Source: an uncultured Proteiniphilum sp.
Lineage (GTDB): Bacteria; Bacteroidota; Bacteroidia; Bacteroidales; Dysgonomonadaceae
Length of the DNA: 64,000 nt
Assembly: GCA_927407015.1 (NCBI GenBank)
Contig: CAKMJT010000016.1
Span: 1-64,000 of the forward strand
Direction of reading: 5' to 3'
The notes beneath the pieces are model-generated. The model was not told the DNA's origin. It was given only the letters and a program-made list of their open reading frames with translations, and did no database searches. Shown here one piece after another: positions 9,295 to 20,500 of the stretch. The position numbers were made by a program, and so were the translations under genes. The stretch's first letter is position 1. Every line of letters begins with the position of its first letter.

Positions 9295-9936
9295 ATGCTC
9301 GAAACAATTGCCCAAGGCTTTATCATCGGATTGCTGGTCTCATTACCCATGGGGCCCATCAACATGCTTACCATCCAGCGCACGCTCAACCGGGGACGGT
9401 GGCACGGATTTGTCACCGGATTGGGGGCGATGTTGTCTGATATCGCCTATGCTTCGGTTACGCTGGTGGGGTTGAGTTTTGTGTCCTCCTTTCTCACGAC
9501 ACATGAAAGTGAACTGCAGTTGCTGGGAAGCATCATCCTGATCTTTTTCGGGATCGGCGTATTTGCTACTAATCCGTTGAAAGACTGGAAACCGGATAGA
9601 ATAACGGGTGAAACACGCTATGTGAAAGATTTTGTCTCGTCGTTTCTGCTCACCTTTTCCAATGCAGCCATCATCCTGGTCTATGTGGCCCTCTATGCCC
9701 GTTTTTCATTTAACCCTGCAGCGAACGGATGGAACTCTCTCCTTGCCGGTATGGGTGCTTTTGTGGTTGCAGCGCTGTCCTGGTGGTACCTGCTCTCCTT
9801 GTTAGTGTCCCGTCTGCGGAAGCATTTCAACCGTAGGGGACTGGTGCAGCTCAACAGGATCATCGGATCTATGCTGATGCTGGTGGGAGTAGGGGGGATC
9901 GCGCTTTCCATTTTCCCGGGCCTGCTTTCCCGGTGA
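9295..9936 (+). CDS. LysE/RhtB family amino-acid exporter
   Basis: This 213-residue integral membrane protein has the LysE-family N-terminal signature (GFIIGLLVSLPMGPINMLTI) and about six hydrophobic segments, including GLGAMLSDIAYASVTLVGL, LGSIILIFFGIGVF and MLMLVGVGGIALSIF. Members export amino acids or related small molecules across the inner membrane. It stands alone between its own promoter (9224-9254) and the convergent phosphoesterase gene, so the context does not reveal the substrate. Length and topology are normal for the family. Confidence 0.88.
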   Translation: MLETIAQGFIIGLLVSLPMGPINMLTIQRTLNRGRWHGFVTGLGAMLSDIAYASVTLVGLSFVSSFLTTHESELQLLGSIILIFFGIGVFATNPLKDWKPDRITGETRYVKDFVSSFLLTFSNAAIILVYVALYARFSFNPAANGWNSLLAGMGAFVVAALSWWYLLSLLVSRLRKHFNRRGLVQLNRIIGSMLMLVGVGGIALSIFPGLLSR

Positions 9937-9978
9937 CCAGAGGAAGGGTGGCTCTTTATAGGAGATGAGTGATCCTGT

Positions 9979-10476
9979 TTACCCCTGTTGGCCGATTTCA
10001 ATCACTTCCAGGTCTCTGATATCACCCTCATCCAGCACAAAGCGAAGGAGAGTACGCACACGATGGAGTCCGTACTTCCCTGCAGCACCCGGGTTCATAT
10101 ACAGGCATTCCAGTTTTTTATCATACATCACCTTCAGGATATGCGAATGTCCCGTGATAAACAGTTTGGGGGGCCGGGCATAGAGCTGTGCGCGGATGTC
10201 CGGGTCGTAACGGCCGGGGTAGCCACCGATATGCGTCATGAGTACCTCTACATCCTCGAGTGTAAACCGCATTGTCTGCGGATAAGCGATGCGGGTTTTG
10301 TGATCGTCTATATTGCCATACACGGCACGTAGGGGCTTCAGTGCTTCAAGCCGGACGGCGAGTTCCAGTGAACCGATATCGCCGGCGTGCCATATCTCGT
10401 CGCATGCTGCAAAGTACGTCTCGAACTTGTCGTCCCAGTAGCCATGGGTATCGGAGAGCAACCCTATTTTTTTCAT
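9979..10476 (-). CDS. YfcE/MJ0936-type metallophosphoesterase
   Basis: This 165-residue calcineurin-fold phosphodiesterase has the complete set of metal ligands: D9 and H11 (LSDTHGYW), D33 (HAGDIGS), N55 (VYGNIDDH), H82 (THIGG) and the GHSH pair at H110/H112. Such small cytoplasmic enzymes hydrolyse phosphodiester bonds with Mn2+ or similar metals; the physiological substrate is usually unknown. The ATG at 10476 starts directly with MKKIGLLSDTHG, leaving no room for a signal peptide. The gene converges with the LysE gene and diverges from ppk1, with a minus-7 promoter element just before its start. Confidence 0.88.
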   Translation of the reverse strand: MKKIGLLSDTHGYWDDKFETYFAACDEIWHAGDIGSLELAVRLEALKPLRAVYGNIDDHKTRIAYPQTMRFTLEDVEVLMTHIGGYPGRYDPDIRAQLYARPPKLFITGHSHILKVMYDKKLECLYMNPGAAGKYGLHRVRTLLRFVLDEGDIRDLEVIEIGQQG

Positions 10477-10492
10477 CTTTTTCTCTTTGCAG

Positions 10493-10500
10493 CAAAGTTA
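10493..10500 (-). promoter_or_regulatory. Minus-7 element of the phosphoesterase gene
   Basis: The minus strand reads TAACTTTG only 16 nt before the ATG, an exact TAnnTTTG match. A TTTG lies upstream, but only 12 nt away, so the minus-33 box is not canonical. Confidence 0.4.
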
Positions 10501-10538
10501 ATTTATTTTCTTCAAACCGGGAACCCATACGTCTGACT

Positions 10539-10615
10539 GCTGAAAGCTAAAATCCAAACCGCTGCCCCTGCAAATCTTTCACCACAAAAGCTGATCGCTG
10601 ATCACTGACCGCTGA
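10539..10615. repeat. Dispersed intergenic repeat, copy B (inverted relative to copy A)
   Basis: The reverse strand contains TGAAAGATTTGCAGGGGCAG (10562-10581), one mismatch from copy A at 4822-4841, flanked by the same GCTGA-rich strings. Its end AGCTGATCGCTGATCACTGA (10589-10608) also matches copy C at 39511-39537. It lies between the phosphoesterase gene and ppk1. Confidence 0.65.
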
Positions 10616-10672
10616 AAACCTCAAAACTGTAAACATTCCTCTAAAATGATACATTTATTCGAACAAACTTCC

Positions 10673-10680
10673 TAATTTTG
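10673..10680 (+). promoter_or_regulatory. Minus-7 element upstream of ppk1
   Basis: TAATTTTG matches TAnnTTTG and lies 32 nt before the ppk1 ATG. The minus-33 region has no clear TTTG. Confidence 0.4.
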
Positions 10681-10712
10681 AAGTTTAATCCTATACAGCA
10701 AAACCAGTTACA

Positions 10713-12791
10713 ATGGACAATAAAAGTTACTCCTACTTCAAACGCGATATCAGCTGGCTCTCTTTCAACTACCGGGTACTCCTGGAGGCAAAAGATGAAC
10801 GGTTGCCAATCTACGAGCGGATCAAATTCCTCTCCATCTACTCCTCCAACCTGGAAGAGTTTTATAAGATACGTGTGTCGGGTTATCACAGCTCCCTGCT
10901 GGAGAGCATTAACCGTGAAGAATCGGTTGAGGAGGCGATGAAAACAATTGTCCAGATCAACAGTGAGGTGACATCGCAGGAGAAAGAGTATTATGCGATA
11001 TTCAACAATATGATATTGCCTGAACTCAGGAGGAACAGTATAGTGTTGTATCAGACAGATAAGGTGGAGCCTTTTCACCGTGCCTATGTGGAGAAATATT
11101 TCAACGAGGAGGTTTTTCCCTATCTGCAGCCGATGATCATTATGAAGGACGATATCCATTCCTTTATACAGGATGGCCGCATCTACCAGGTTGTCAGCTT
11201 ATTGAAAAGAAGAAAAAAGAAGGAGGGTGAAGGGTTGAGCTATACCTATGCCATCATGAAAATACCCTATACCAAAATCCCCCGCTTCATCGAGCTGCCA
11301 TCCTATGGCGGCAATTATTACATCATGTTTATCGACGATGTGATTAAGGCAAATATGCAGAGTGTTTTCCCGGGATATGAGATTGTGGATTGCTTCAGCA
11401 TTAAGATTTCGCGCGATGCCGACTTTTCACTGGAGGATGAGGACCAGAAGGATATTGCCGAAAAGATCCTGCGGAAGGTGCGCAAGCGTAAGATTGGCGC
11501 GGTAACACGCTTTCAGTACGACAGGGATATGCCCGGTTATTTTCTGAAGCATATCTGTGAGGCCTATGAGATCGAGGAGGAGGAGTTGCTGCCGTCGGGG
11601 CGTTATCTGAACCTGGCCGATTTGGCGAACCTTCCCAATCCTGTGGGCGATTCGTTGAGGCAGCAGCTGCCGCAACCTCTGCGTGTGCCTGAACTGGAAT
11701 CCAACAACTCTGTTTTACGTGTCCTGCGCAGACAGGACGTGCTGTTGCATTTTCCCTATCAGTCGTTCGACTACCTGCTGCGGTTTCTGCTGCAGGCTGC
11801 GTTCGATCCCAAGGTGCTGGAGATCAAGGTAACGCAGTACCGGGTGGCCGAAAACTCCGCCGTGATCAACAGCCTTATCAGCGCTGCCAAAAACGGCAAG
11901 AAGGTGACCGTGTTCGTGGAGCTGAAAGCCCGTTTCGATGAGGAGAACAACTATCTCTCCTCTGAATTGATGCAGCAGGCCGGGGTGAAGATCATATACA
12001 GCCTGCCGGGACTGAAGGTGCACGCCAAGCTGGCTTATATACGGAAACGCAGCAATGATCCTGATGATCCCCTGAAAGGATATGCTTATCTGGGTACCGG
12101 TAACTTCAACGAAAAGACCGCCCGCATCTATTCCGACAAGGGCTTGCTGACATCCAACAAGGAGATCATCAAGGATATTGACGAAGTGTTCCGTGTATTG
12201 GAGGGAAAACCTTATATGCACGATTTCAAACATCTGCTGGTGACGCAGTTCAACATGATTCCCGAAATTTACAAGATGATTGACAGGGAGATTGAACAAG
12301 TTGAGGGAGGTGGTATCGGCCAGATTATACTGAAGATGAACAGTCTGGAGGACAAGGGGATGATCGATGCGCTCTACCGTGCCAGCGAAGCGGGTGTGAA
12401 AATCGACCTGATTATCCGCGGTATCTGCTGCCTGATACCCAATCAGCCTTACAGCAAAAATATCACGGTAACCCGTATTGTGGATGCCTATCTGGAACAC
12501 GCACGGGTATGGTATTTCCTGAACGGTGGCGAAGAAAATATCTACCTGACCTCAGCCGACTGGATGGAACGCAATCTGCTTCGACGTATCGAGGTCGCCT
12601 TTCCCATTTACAACGAATCGCTCAAGCGACAGATCATCGATATCCTGAAGATTCAGCTGGAGGATAACCAGAGTGCCGTGTGGGTTGATGAAAACCTGAA
12701 TAACGTGTTTAAGCACAACGATATGGCGCCGGTGCGGGCGCAGGAGGCGATCTACGATTATCTGAAGCGATCTACCGGACAAGAAATATAA
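10713..12791 (+). CDS. ppk1: Polyphosphate kinase 1
   Basis: PPK1 reversibly polymerises the gamma-phosphate of ATP into inorganic polyphosphate. The 692-residue protein has the family N-terminal domain (RDISWLSFNYRVL), the head domain and two phospholipase-D-like catalytic domains. The autophosphorylated histidine is H437 (LPGLKVHAKLAYI) and the second active-site histidine is H596 (YLEHARVWYF). The GTGNFNEKTARIYSD and SADWMERNLLRRIE motifs are intact. The ATG at 10713 gives the usual start and the length is normal. It is a single-gene unit; no ppx exopolyphosphatase lies next to it here. Confidence 0.96.
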   Translation: MDNKSYSYFKRDISWLSFNYRVLLEAKDERLPIYERIKFLSIYSSNLEEFYKIRVSGYHSSLLESINREESVEEAMKTIVQINSEVTSQEKEYYAIFNNMILPELRRNSIVLYQTDKVEPFHRAYVEKYFNEEVFPYLQPMIIMKDDIHSFIQDGRIYQVVSLLKRRKKKEGEGLSYTYAIMKIPYTKIPRFIELPSYGGNYYIMFIDDVIKANMQSVFPGYEIVDCFSIKISRDADFSLEDEDQKDIAEKILRKVRKRKIGAVTRFQYDRDMPGYFLKHICEAYEIEEEELLPSGRYLNLADLANLPNPVGDSLRQQLPQPLRVPELESNNSVLRVLRRQDVLLHFPYQSFDYLLRFLLQAAFDPKVLEIKVTQYRVAENSAVINSLISAAKNGKKVTVFVELKARFDEENNYLSSELMQQAGVKIIYSLPGLKVHAKLAYIRKRSNDPDDPLKGYAYLGTGNFNEKTARIYSDKGLLTSNKEIIKDIDEVFRVLEGKPYMHDFKHLLVTQFNMIPEIYKMIDREIEQVEGGGIGQIILKMNSLEDKGMIDALYRASEAGVKIDLIIRGICCLIPNQPYSKNITVTRIVDAYLEHARVWYFLNGGEENIYLTSADWMERNLLRRIEVAFPIYNESLKRQIIDILKIQLEDNQSAVWVDENLNNVFKHNDMAPVRAQEAIYDYLKRSTGQEI

Positions 12792-13132
12792 TTTACATTT
12801 TGAGCAATTTCAAGATGATAACTGTGATTCTGCTCCCTGATTATTCGCTGTAAAATATAGTTTTGCTGTTTGAGTTAAAAAATATGGAATTGAAAAAAAA
12901 ATGTTGAAGTATTAAGTAGAATATCAAAAGAAATCGCCATTCCACATCCTGGATAGGAATTGTGTGGCTGGATAGATTTCCACATTGTTTGTCCGTCGCG
13001 GGTATTTATCCAATGAAACGATGATGAGCCGGGCGTGTTGTACTTTGTTTTATCATGAATATCTAAAGTGCAACTTTGATTGAACATGCAAAAAGTGCAG
13101 GTTTATGGACGCATGAACCGAACAGAGAATAA
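12792..13132. other. Intergenic region between ppk1 and rpoC with no supported gene
   Basis: This AT-rich stretch has a TAGTTTTG string (12858-12865, plus strand) that fits a minus-7 box, but no plausible gene follows it. The minus strand is open for about 70 codons (12875-13087), but the translation has no recognisable domain and ends in a phenylalanine-rich low-complexity tail. It may be eroded coding sequence or simply spacer. Confidence 0.4.
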
Positions 13133-13168
13133 CAAAAAAACCGCATCGGAGATCCGACACGGTTTTTA
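13133..13168 (-). terminator. Terminator after rpoC
   Basis: Twenty nucleotides after the rpoC stop, the minus strand reads AAAAACCG, then TCGG/CCGA pairing, then CGGTTTTTTT, giving a two-part stem with a small internal loop and a long U run. It closes the rpoBC transcription unit. The A-rich 5' flank would let it work for plus-strand transcripts too. Confidence 0.85.
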
Positions 13169-13188
13169 TACTATTTATGTATGAGCAG

Positions 13189-16100
13189 TTATTCTTCCAC
13201 AGCTACTTCCTGGAACAGGTTGGTACGCTTGTTGGCGCTCAGCTTCTCGAAATCGTCGCGTGAGCCGACCACCAGCTTGTCGAATTCCCTTTGTCCGGTA
13301 CCGGCCGGGATGAGGTGTCCGCAGATCACATTCTCTTTCAGGCCCTCCAGTGTGTCGGTCTTGCCGTTGATGGCGGCATCGTTCAGCACCTTGGTTGTTT
13401 CCTGGAAAGAAGCGGCAGACATGAAGCTGGTTGTCTGAAGAGCCGCACGGGTGATTCCCTGCAATACCTGGTTGGCCGTTGCGGGAATGGCGTCACGTGC
13501 CTCCACCGTTTTCAGGTCGCGTCGTTTCAGCGAGCTGTTCTCGTCGCGCAGCTTGCGCACGGTGACGATCTGCCCCGGCTCGAAAATCTGTGAGTCGCCG
13601 GCTTCCATGATCACCTTCTTTCCCCAGATACGGTCGTTCTCTTCCATCATCTCGTGCTTGTCGACCAGCTGTTGTTCGAGGAAACGGGTGTCACCCGGAT
13701 CCACTACCTCCACCTTGCGCATCATCTGACGAACAATCACCTCAAAGTGCTTGTCGTTGATCTTCACACCCTGCAGACGATACACATCCTGCACTTCGTT
13801 CACGATGTACTCCTGTACGGCCGTCGGCCCCATGATCGCGAGGATGTCGGATGGCGTGGTGGCACCGTCGGAGAGCGGCATACCCGCACGGATATAGTCG
13901 TTTTCCTGTACAAGGATCTGTTTGGACAACGGAACCATATACTTCTTGGTCTCTCCTGTTTTGGAGGTGATGGAAATTTCCTGGTTACCCCGCTTGATCT
14001 TCCCGAATGATACTTCACCGTCGATTTCGGCGACCACAGCCGGGTTGGACGGGTTACGCGCTTCAAACAGCTCGGTGACACGCGGGAGACCTCCCGTGAT
14101 GTCACCCGCCTTGCCGATGGCACGCGGTATCTTCACCAGTGTATCTCCTGCCTTGATGTCATCGTTTTCGTTTTTCACGATGTGGGAGCCGAGAGGCAGC
14201 GTGTAGGTACGCAGGATATCGTCGTTCTCATCCACGATATGTGCCGAAGGCGCTCTGGTCTTATCACGCGATTCGATGATTACTTTTTCCTTCAGACCGG
14301 TCTGTTCGTCCGATTCAACCTTGTAGGTCATGTTCTCGGTGAAGTTCTCGAAACGGATCTTACCGGTGGCTTCTGAGACGATCACTGCATTGAACGGGTC
14401 CCACTCGCAGACCAGGTCACCCTTCTGTACCTTGTCACCCTCTTTGAAGTAGAGCTTGGAACCGTAAGGGATGTTGTGTGACACCAGCACGATTTTCGTG
14501 TTGGGGTCAATGATTCGCATCTCCACCAGACGGCTTACCACCACCTTGTAGGGTTTGCCTTCACTGTCGGCAGTTTCCACATATCTGAGCTCATCGAACT
14601 CAACGATACCGTCGTATTTCGTCACGATACTGTTCTCCGTGGCGATGTTCGAAGCGATACCACCCACGTGGAACGTACGCAGCGTAAGCTGTGTTCCCGG
14701 TTCGCCGATCGATTGGGCGGCGATGACACCCACGGCTTCTCCTTTTTGCACCATCTGGCCGGTAGCCAGATTTCTGCCGTAACATTTCGCGCAGACACCG
14801 TGATGGGATTCGCAGGTAAGCACCGAACGGATCTCCACACGTTCAATGGGCGACTCATCAATTTTCCGGGCAATATCTTCGGTGATCTCGTCACCCGAGT
14901 TCACAAGGATCTCTCCCGTATTGGGATGCTGGACATCATGCACGGAAACACGGCCCAGGATACGTTCGTAAAGCGATGCAATTACCTCATCGTTGTTCTT
15001 GATGGCTGAGGCAACCAACCCACGCAGTGTGCCGCAGTCTTCTTCGTTGATGATCACGTCTTGGGAGACATCAACCAGACGACGGGTCAGATAACCTGCA
15101 TCAGCTGTTTTCAGCGCGGTGTCGGCGAGACCCTTGCGGGCACCGTGGGTGGAGATAAAGTACTCCAGCACCGACAATCCCTCTTTAAAGTTCGCGAGGA
15201 TAGGGTTCTCGATGATCTGTGCCCCTTCAGCACCGCTCTTCTGCGGTTTTGCCATCAATCCGCGCATACCCGACAGCTGCCGGATCTGTTCACGTGATCC
15301 GCGGGCGCCGGAATCGAGCATCATATACACCGAGTTGAATCCCTGATCGTCTTCCGCCAGCTGCTTCATGAGGATGTTCGAAAGTTTCGAGTTGATATGT
15401 GTCCAGGTGTCAATGATCTGGTTGTAACGTTCGTTATAGGTGATGAAACCCATATTGTAGTTCTCCATGATCTGCTCAACCTCGGCATAACCTTCCTGGA
15501 TGAGCGTCTCTTTCTCCGCGGGGATGATCACATCCTCCAGGTTGAACGATAGTCCGCCCTTGAAAGCCATGGTGTAACCCAGATCCTTGATATCATCGAG
15601 ATATTGCGCTGTGCGGGCCACACCACAGGTCTTGATCACTTTGCCGATGATGTCGCGGAGCGATTTCTTGGAGAGAAGCTCGTTGATATAGCCTACCTCT
15701 TTCGGAATGGCTTCGTTGGTGATCACACGGCCCACGGTGGTCTCATGCATCTTGCGGATGGGGTTTCCTTCCTCGTCGATGTCGTCTACGATCACTTTTA
15801 CCAGGGCGTGCACATCTACTTTCTTTTCATTATAGGCGATGATGGCTTCCTCTTCACCGTAGAAGGTCATTCCTTCCCCTTTCGCTCCCGGACGGATCTT
15901 GGTGATGTAATACAATCCGAGGACCATGTCCTGTGAAGGAACGGTGATAGGTGCTCCGTTGGCGGGGTTGAGGATGTTGTGCGAGGCAAGCATCAGCAAT
16001 TGTGCTTCCAGCACTGCTTCGTTGCCCAGCGGAAGGTGGACGGCCATCTGGTCACCGTCGAAGTCGGCGTTGAACGCCGTACATGCCAGCGGGTGCAGCT

Positions 16101-17475
16101 GAATGGCTTTTCCTTCAATGAGTTTCGGCTGGAATGCCTGGATACCCAGACGGTGGAGGGTAGGGGCACGGTTCAGCAGCACGGGGTGTCCTTTCATCAC
16201 ATATTCCAGGATATCGTATACTACAGGTTCTTTGCGGTCCACGATCTTCTTCGCGGATTTCACCGTTTTCACGATACCTCTCTCGATCAGTTTACGGATG
16301 ATGAACGGTTTATAGAGCTCAGCAGCCATATCTTTCGGCAGACCGCATTCGTGCATCTTAAGTTCGGGACCTACCACGATCACGGAACGTGCCGAGTAGT
16401 CCACACGCTTGCCGAGCAGGTTCTGACGGAAACGGCCCTGTTTCCCCTTCAAACTGTCGGAAAGTGATTTCAGTGGTCGGTTTGACTCTGTCTTGATGGC
16501 ACTCGATTTGCGTGAATTGTCGAACAGTGAGTCCACAGACTCCTGGAGCATGCGCTTTTCGTTGCGCAGGATCACATCGGGAGCCTTGATATCAATCAGT
16601 CTTTTCAACCGGTTGTTGCGGATAATCACACGACGATAGAGGTCGTTCAGGTCGGAAGTGGCGAAACGCCCGCCATCCAGCGGCACCAGCGGACGCAGGT
16701 CTGGCGGTATCACGGGAACCACTTTCATGATCATCCATTCCGGCTTGTTGATGCTCTTCGATCCGCGGAAGGCTTCCACAACCTGTAGTTGTTTCAGGGC
16801 CTCGTTTTTGCGTTGCTGCGAGGTGTCGGTACTGGCACGGTGACGCAGCTGATTGGCAAGCTTATCGAGGTTCAGACGTTCCAGCAGATCGAGGATGGCT
16901 TCGGCACCCATTTTCGCGATGAACTTATTGGGATCGCTGTCCTCCAGCATTTGGTTTTCCTTAGGAAGGGTCTCCAGCAGGTCGAGGTATTCTTCTTCGG
17001 TGAGCAGGTCTCTTTCAGTCACCTTATCTTCCAGTGCACCGGCCTGTATCACCACGTACCGTTCATAATAGATGATAGTGTCGAGCTTCTTGGTGGGAAT
17101 GCCGAGCAGATAACCTATTTTGTTGGGCAGGGAGCGGAAATACCAGATGTGCGCCACGGGAACCACCAGATGGATGTGCCCCGTGCGTTCACGGCGTACT
17201 TTCTTCTCCGTCACTTCCACACCGCACCGGTCACATACAATGCCTTTGTAGCGGATACGTTTGTACTTGCCGCAATGACATTCATAGTCTTTTACGGGTC
17301 CGAAGATACGTTCACAAAACAAACCGTCGCGTTCCGGCTTATAGGTGCGATAGTTGATTGTTTCGGGTTTCAGTACTTCGCCAAAAGAGTTTTCCAGAAT
17401 TTGTTCAGGCGAGGCCAGCCCAATTGTAATTTTTGAAAAGCTACTCTTTATTTTATTGTCTTTTCTAAATGCCAT
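13189..17475 (-). CDS. rpoC: DNA-directed RNA polymerase subunit beta'
   Basis: The 1428-residue beta' subunit forms much of the RNA polymerase active site. The N-terminal zinc-binding region has the CHCGKYK...CDRCGVEV cysteines. The invariant catalytic NADFDGD motif is at residues 469-475 and holds the Mg2+. The second zinc site ([19 protein letters not shown]) and the trigger-loop region ([19 protein letters not shown]) are present. The length fits Bacteroidetes beta', with the long insertion in the C-terminal half. It starts 101 nt after rpoB, and a GC-rich hairpin occupies that spacer. It ends at a strong terminator. Confidence 0.98.
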   Translation of the reverse strand: MAFRKDNKIKSSFSKITIGLASPEQILENSFGEVLKPETINYRTYKPERDGLFCERIFGPVKDYECHCGKYKRIRYKGIVCDRCGVEVTEKKVRRERTGHIHLVVPVAHIWYFRSLPNKIGYLLGIPTKKLDTIIYYERYVVIQAGALEDKVTERDLLTEEEYLDLLETLPKENQMLEDSDPNKFIAKMGAEAILDLLERLNLDKLANQLRHRASTDTSQQRKNEALKQLQVVEAFRGSKSINKPEWMIMKVVPVIPPDLRPLVPLDGGRFATSDLNDLYRRVIIRNNRLKRLIDIKAPDVILRNEKRMLQESVDSLFDNSRKSSAIKTESNRPLKSLSDSLKGKQGRFRQNLLGKRVDYSARSVIVVGPELKMHECGLPKDMAAELYKPFIIRKLIERGIVKTVKSAKKIVDRKEPVVYDILEYVMKGHPVLLNRAPTLHRLGIQAFQPKLIEGKAIQLHPLACTAFNADFDGDQMAVHLPLGNEAVLEAQLLMLASHNILNPANGAPITVPSQDMVLGLYYITKIRPGAKGEGMTFYGEEEAIIAYNEKKVDVHALVKVIVDDIDEEGNPIRKMHETTVGRVITNEAIPKEVGYINELLSKKSLRDIIGKVIKTCGVARTAQYLDDIKDLGYTMAFKGGLSFNLEDVIIPAEKETLIQEGYAEVEQIMENYNMGFITYNERYNQIIDTWTHINSKLSNILMKQLAEDDQGFNSVYMMLDSGARGSREQIRQLSGMRGLMAKPQKSGAEGAQIIENPILANFKEGLSVLEYFISTHGARKGLADTALKTADAGYLTRRLVDVSQDVIINEEDCGTLRGLVASAIKNNDEVIASLYERILGRVSVHDVQHPNTGEILVNSGDEITEDIARKIDESPIERVEIRSVLTCESHHGVCAKCYGRNLATGQMVQKGEAVGVIAAQSIGEPGTQLTLRTFHVGGIASNIATENSIVTKYDGIVEFDELRYVETADSEGKPYKVVVSRLVEMRIIDPNTKIVLVSHNIPYGSKLYFKEGDKVQKGDLVCEWDPFNAVIVSEATGKIRFENFTENMTYKVESDEQTGLKEKVIIESRDKTRAPSAHIVDENDDILRTYTLPLGSHIVKNENDDIKAGDTLVKIPRAIGKAGDITGGLPRVTELFEARNPSNPAVVAEIDGEVSFGKIKRGNQEISITSKTGETKKYMVPLSKQILVQENDYIRAGMPLSDGATTPSDILAIMGPTAVQEYIVNEVQDVYRLQGVKINDKHFEVIVRQMMRKVEVVDPGDTRFLEQQLVDKHEMMEENDRIWGKKVIMEAGDSQIFEPGQIVTVRKLRDENSSLKRRDLKTVEARDAIPATANQVLQGITRAALQTTSFMSAASFQETTKVLNDAAINGKTDTLEGLKENVICGHLIPAGTGQREFDKLVVGSRDDFEKLSANKRTNLFQEVAVEE

Positions 17476-17520
17476 ATATGTTATGAATATAAAGAGTTAT
17501 CGGAATTTTGTATGATTCTC

Positions 17521-17570
17521 CCGGATACCCGGTGGGTGACACACAATGGGGTACCCCCGGGGTTTTCCGG
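17521..17570 (-). other. GC-rich hairpin in the rpoB-rpoC spacer
   Basis: The 101-nt spacer contains an interrupted long stem: CCGGA, ACCCGG and GGGT in the left arm pair with ACCC, CCGGGGT and TCCGG in the right arm, around a loop of about 15 nt. No U tract follows on the minus strand, so it is unlikely to be a simple terminator. It could be a processing or mRNA-stability element, or a partial attenuator that sets the beta' to beta ratio. Confidence 0.55.
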
Positions 17571-17576
17571 AATAGT

Positions 17577-20500
17577 TTAATCAAGATTGATGTTCAGTCC
17601 CAATCCTTTCAGCTCGTGAAGCAGCACGTTCAGTGATTCGGGGATGCCTGCGGGTGGCATGGCCTCTCCTTTCACGATGGCTTCATAAGCTTTGGAACGT
17701 CCTACTACGTCGTCAGACTTCACGGTGAGGATCTCCTGCAGGATGTGGGCCGCACCGAATGCCTCGAGTGCCCATACCTCCATTTCTCCGAAACGCTGAC
17801 CTCCGAACTGTGCCTTACCACCCAATGGCTGTTGTGTGATGAGAGAGTAGGGCCCAATAGAACGGGCATGCATCTTATCTTCCACCATGTGGCCGAGTTT
17901 GAGCATATATATGATACCCACCGTAGCTGGCTGGTCGAACCTTTCTCCGGTTCCTCCGTCATACAGGTAGGTTTTACCGTATGCAGGAACTTTTGCCTTG
18001 TCGGTCCATACGGTCAGGTCATCGAGTGATGCACCGTCGAAGATGGGTGTCGCAAATTTCACGCCCAGCTCTTTACCGGCCCAACCCAGTACAGTCTCGA
18101 AAATCTGTCCGAGGTTCATACGGGAAGGCACACCCAGCGGGTTCAGCACAATGTCGACAGTCGTTCCGTCGGCCAGGAAAGGCATATCTTCCTTACGGAC
18201 GATCCTGGAAACAATACCCTTGTTACCGTGACGTCCTGCCATTTTGTCCCCTACCTGGATCTTGCGTTTTTTGGCCACATATACTTTGGCTATCTGCATG
18301 ATGCCGGAAGGGAGCTCATCACCGATGGTGAAATCGAAACGTTTGCGTTTCAACTCAGCATCGAGCTCCTTGTAGCGGCGCAGGTAGTTGATTACCGTTG
18401 CCCGGATCAGTTCATTCTTGTGTGTGTCAGTGGTCCATTTGTTCAATTGAACAGACTGAAAGTCTATTTCGGAAAGGACTTTTTGGGTGAATTTCGCCCC
18501 CTTGGGAACGATATCCATGTTGGTGTAATCCTTCACGCCTGCAGAGCTCTTCCCGTCGGTGAGCATCAGCAGCTTATCGATGAGCACCTTCTTCAGTTCT
18601 TCTGTTTTGGTCTCATACTCTTCATCGAGTTTCGGCAGAAGGGCCTTGTTGGAGAGCTTGGTCTTCCCTTTTTTGGATGCTTTTGAGAAAAGGTTGGTGC
18701 TGACAACCACTCCCTTGAGTGATGGAGACGCTTTCAGTGAAGCATCCTTTACGTCGCCGGCCTTGTCTCCGAAGATGGCACGAAGCAGCTTTTCCTCGGG
18801 AGAAGGATCGGATTCTCCTTTGGGCGTAATCTTGCCGATAAGGATATCACCCGGTTTGATGCGTGCTCCCACACGCACAATTCCCCTTTCATCGAGGTCT
18901 TTCGTGGCTTCTTCACTCACATTGGGAATGTCGGAAGTCAATTCTTCCAGTCCGCGTTTTGTCTCACGTACTTCCAGTGAGAACTCTTCCATATGTACCG
19001 AGGTGAAGACATCTTCACTGACCATTCGTTCGTTGAGTACGATCGCATCCTCGAAGTTATACCCTTTCCAGGGCATGAATGCCACCTTCAGGTTCTTTCC
19101 CAAGGCCAGTTCACCGTCTTGTGTGGCGTATCCTTCCGTAAGGATCTCTCCCGCCGTCACCTTTTGCCCCACACGGCATATGGGGCGCAGGTCGATGGTG
19201 GTGTTCTGGTTTGTCTTACGGAATTTGGGGATGGTGTAGGTTTTCACCGCATCGTCGAAGCTGGTGAACTCCACCTCTTCACTTCGTTCGTATTTTATCT
19301 TAATGGTGGTGGCATCCATATAGATGATCTCACCCTTGCCTTCTGCCATGATCTGTGAACGGGAGTCCTTGATCAGCTGCCCCTCGATACCGGTACCTAT
19401 GATCGGTGCTTCGGTTCGCATCAGGGGGACGGCCTGACGCATCATGTTCGATCCCATCAGCGCACGGTTGGCATCATCATGTTCGAGAAACGGGATGAGT
19501 GATGCTGCGATAGAGGCAATCTGCATGGGTGATACGTCCATCAGTTCCACCTCTTCCGGAGCGATCACGGGATAGTCGGCATCCTGTCTGGCTTTTACCC
19601 GCGGGTTTACAAATTTACCTTTCTCATCGAGCGGTGCATTGCCCTGTGCGATGAGTTTCTCCTCTTCTTCTTCCGCAGCGAGGTAGATCACCTCGTTGTT
19701 GTTGATGTTCACCACACCCTTTTCTACCTTACGATAAGGAGTCTCAATGAAACCCAGATCGTTGATTTTGGCGTAAACACAGAGAGAAGAAATCAGTCCG
19801 ATGTTGGGCCCTTCAGGTGTCTCAATGGGACAGAGACGGCCATAGTGGGTGAAGTGAACGTCACGAACCTCGAAGCCGGCACGCTCACGAGAAAGACCGC
19901 CGGGCCCGAGGGCTGACAGACGTCGTTTGTGTGTGATCTCAGCCAGCGGGTTCGTCTGATCCATGAATTGCGAAAGGGCGTTGGTCCCGAAGAAGGTGTT
20001 GATTACCGACGAGATGGTTTTCGCATTGATCAGGTCAATCGGGGTGAATACCTCGTTGTCACGTACGTTCATTCTTTCACGAATAATACGTGCCATACGG
20101 TTCAGCCCCACACCAAACTGAGTGTATAATTGTTCTCCTACCGTACGTACGCGTCTGTTGCTGAGGTGGTCGATATCGTCCACTACTGCTTTGGAGTTGA
20201 TCAGCTCAATAAGATATTTGATGATCTCAATGATGTCTTCTTTCGTGAGTACACGCACATCCACATCGATGTTGAGATTGAGTTTCTTATTGATTCTGTA
20301 ACGTCCCACATCGCCCAGATCATATCTCTTTTCAGAGAAGAAGAGATTGTTAATCACTTCCCGTGCGCTGGAGTCATCGGCCGGTTCTGCACTGCGTAAC
20401 TGGCGATAGATATGGCGTATTGCATCAATCTCCGAGTTACTTGGGTCTTTCTGCAGGGTATTGTAAATAATGGAGTAATCTGAAGAGTTCGTCGACTCTT

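Noticed and set aside
11715-12500. 261-codon open frame on the minus strand opposite ppk1
   Set aside because: It is fully antisense to an unmistakable ppk1 with intact catalytic histidines, and its translation shows no domain; it is a shadow frame.
12875-13087. 70-codon minus-strand frame between ppk1 and rpoC
   Set aside because: No domain, low-complexity end and no promoter in the right direction; listed only as an intergenic region.
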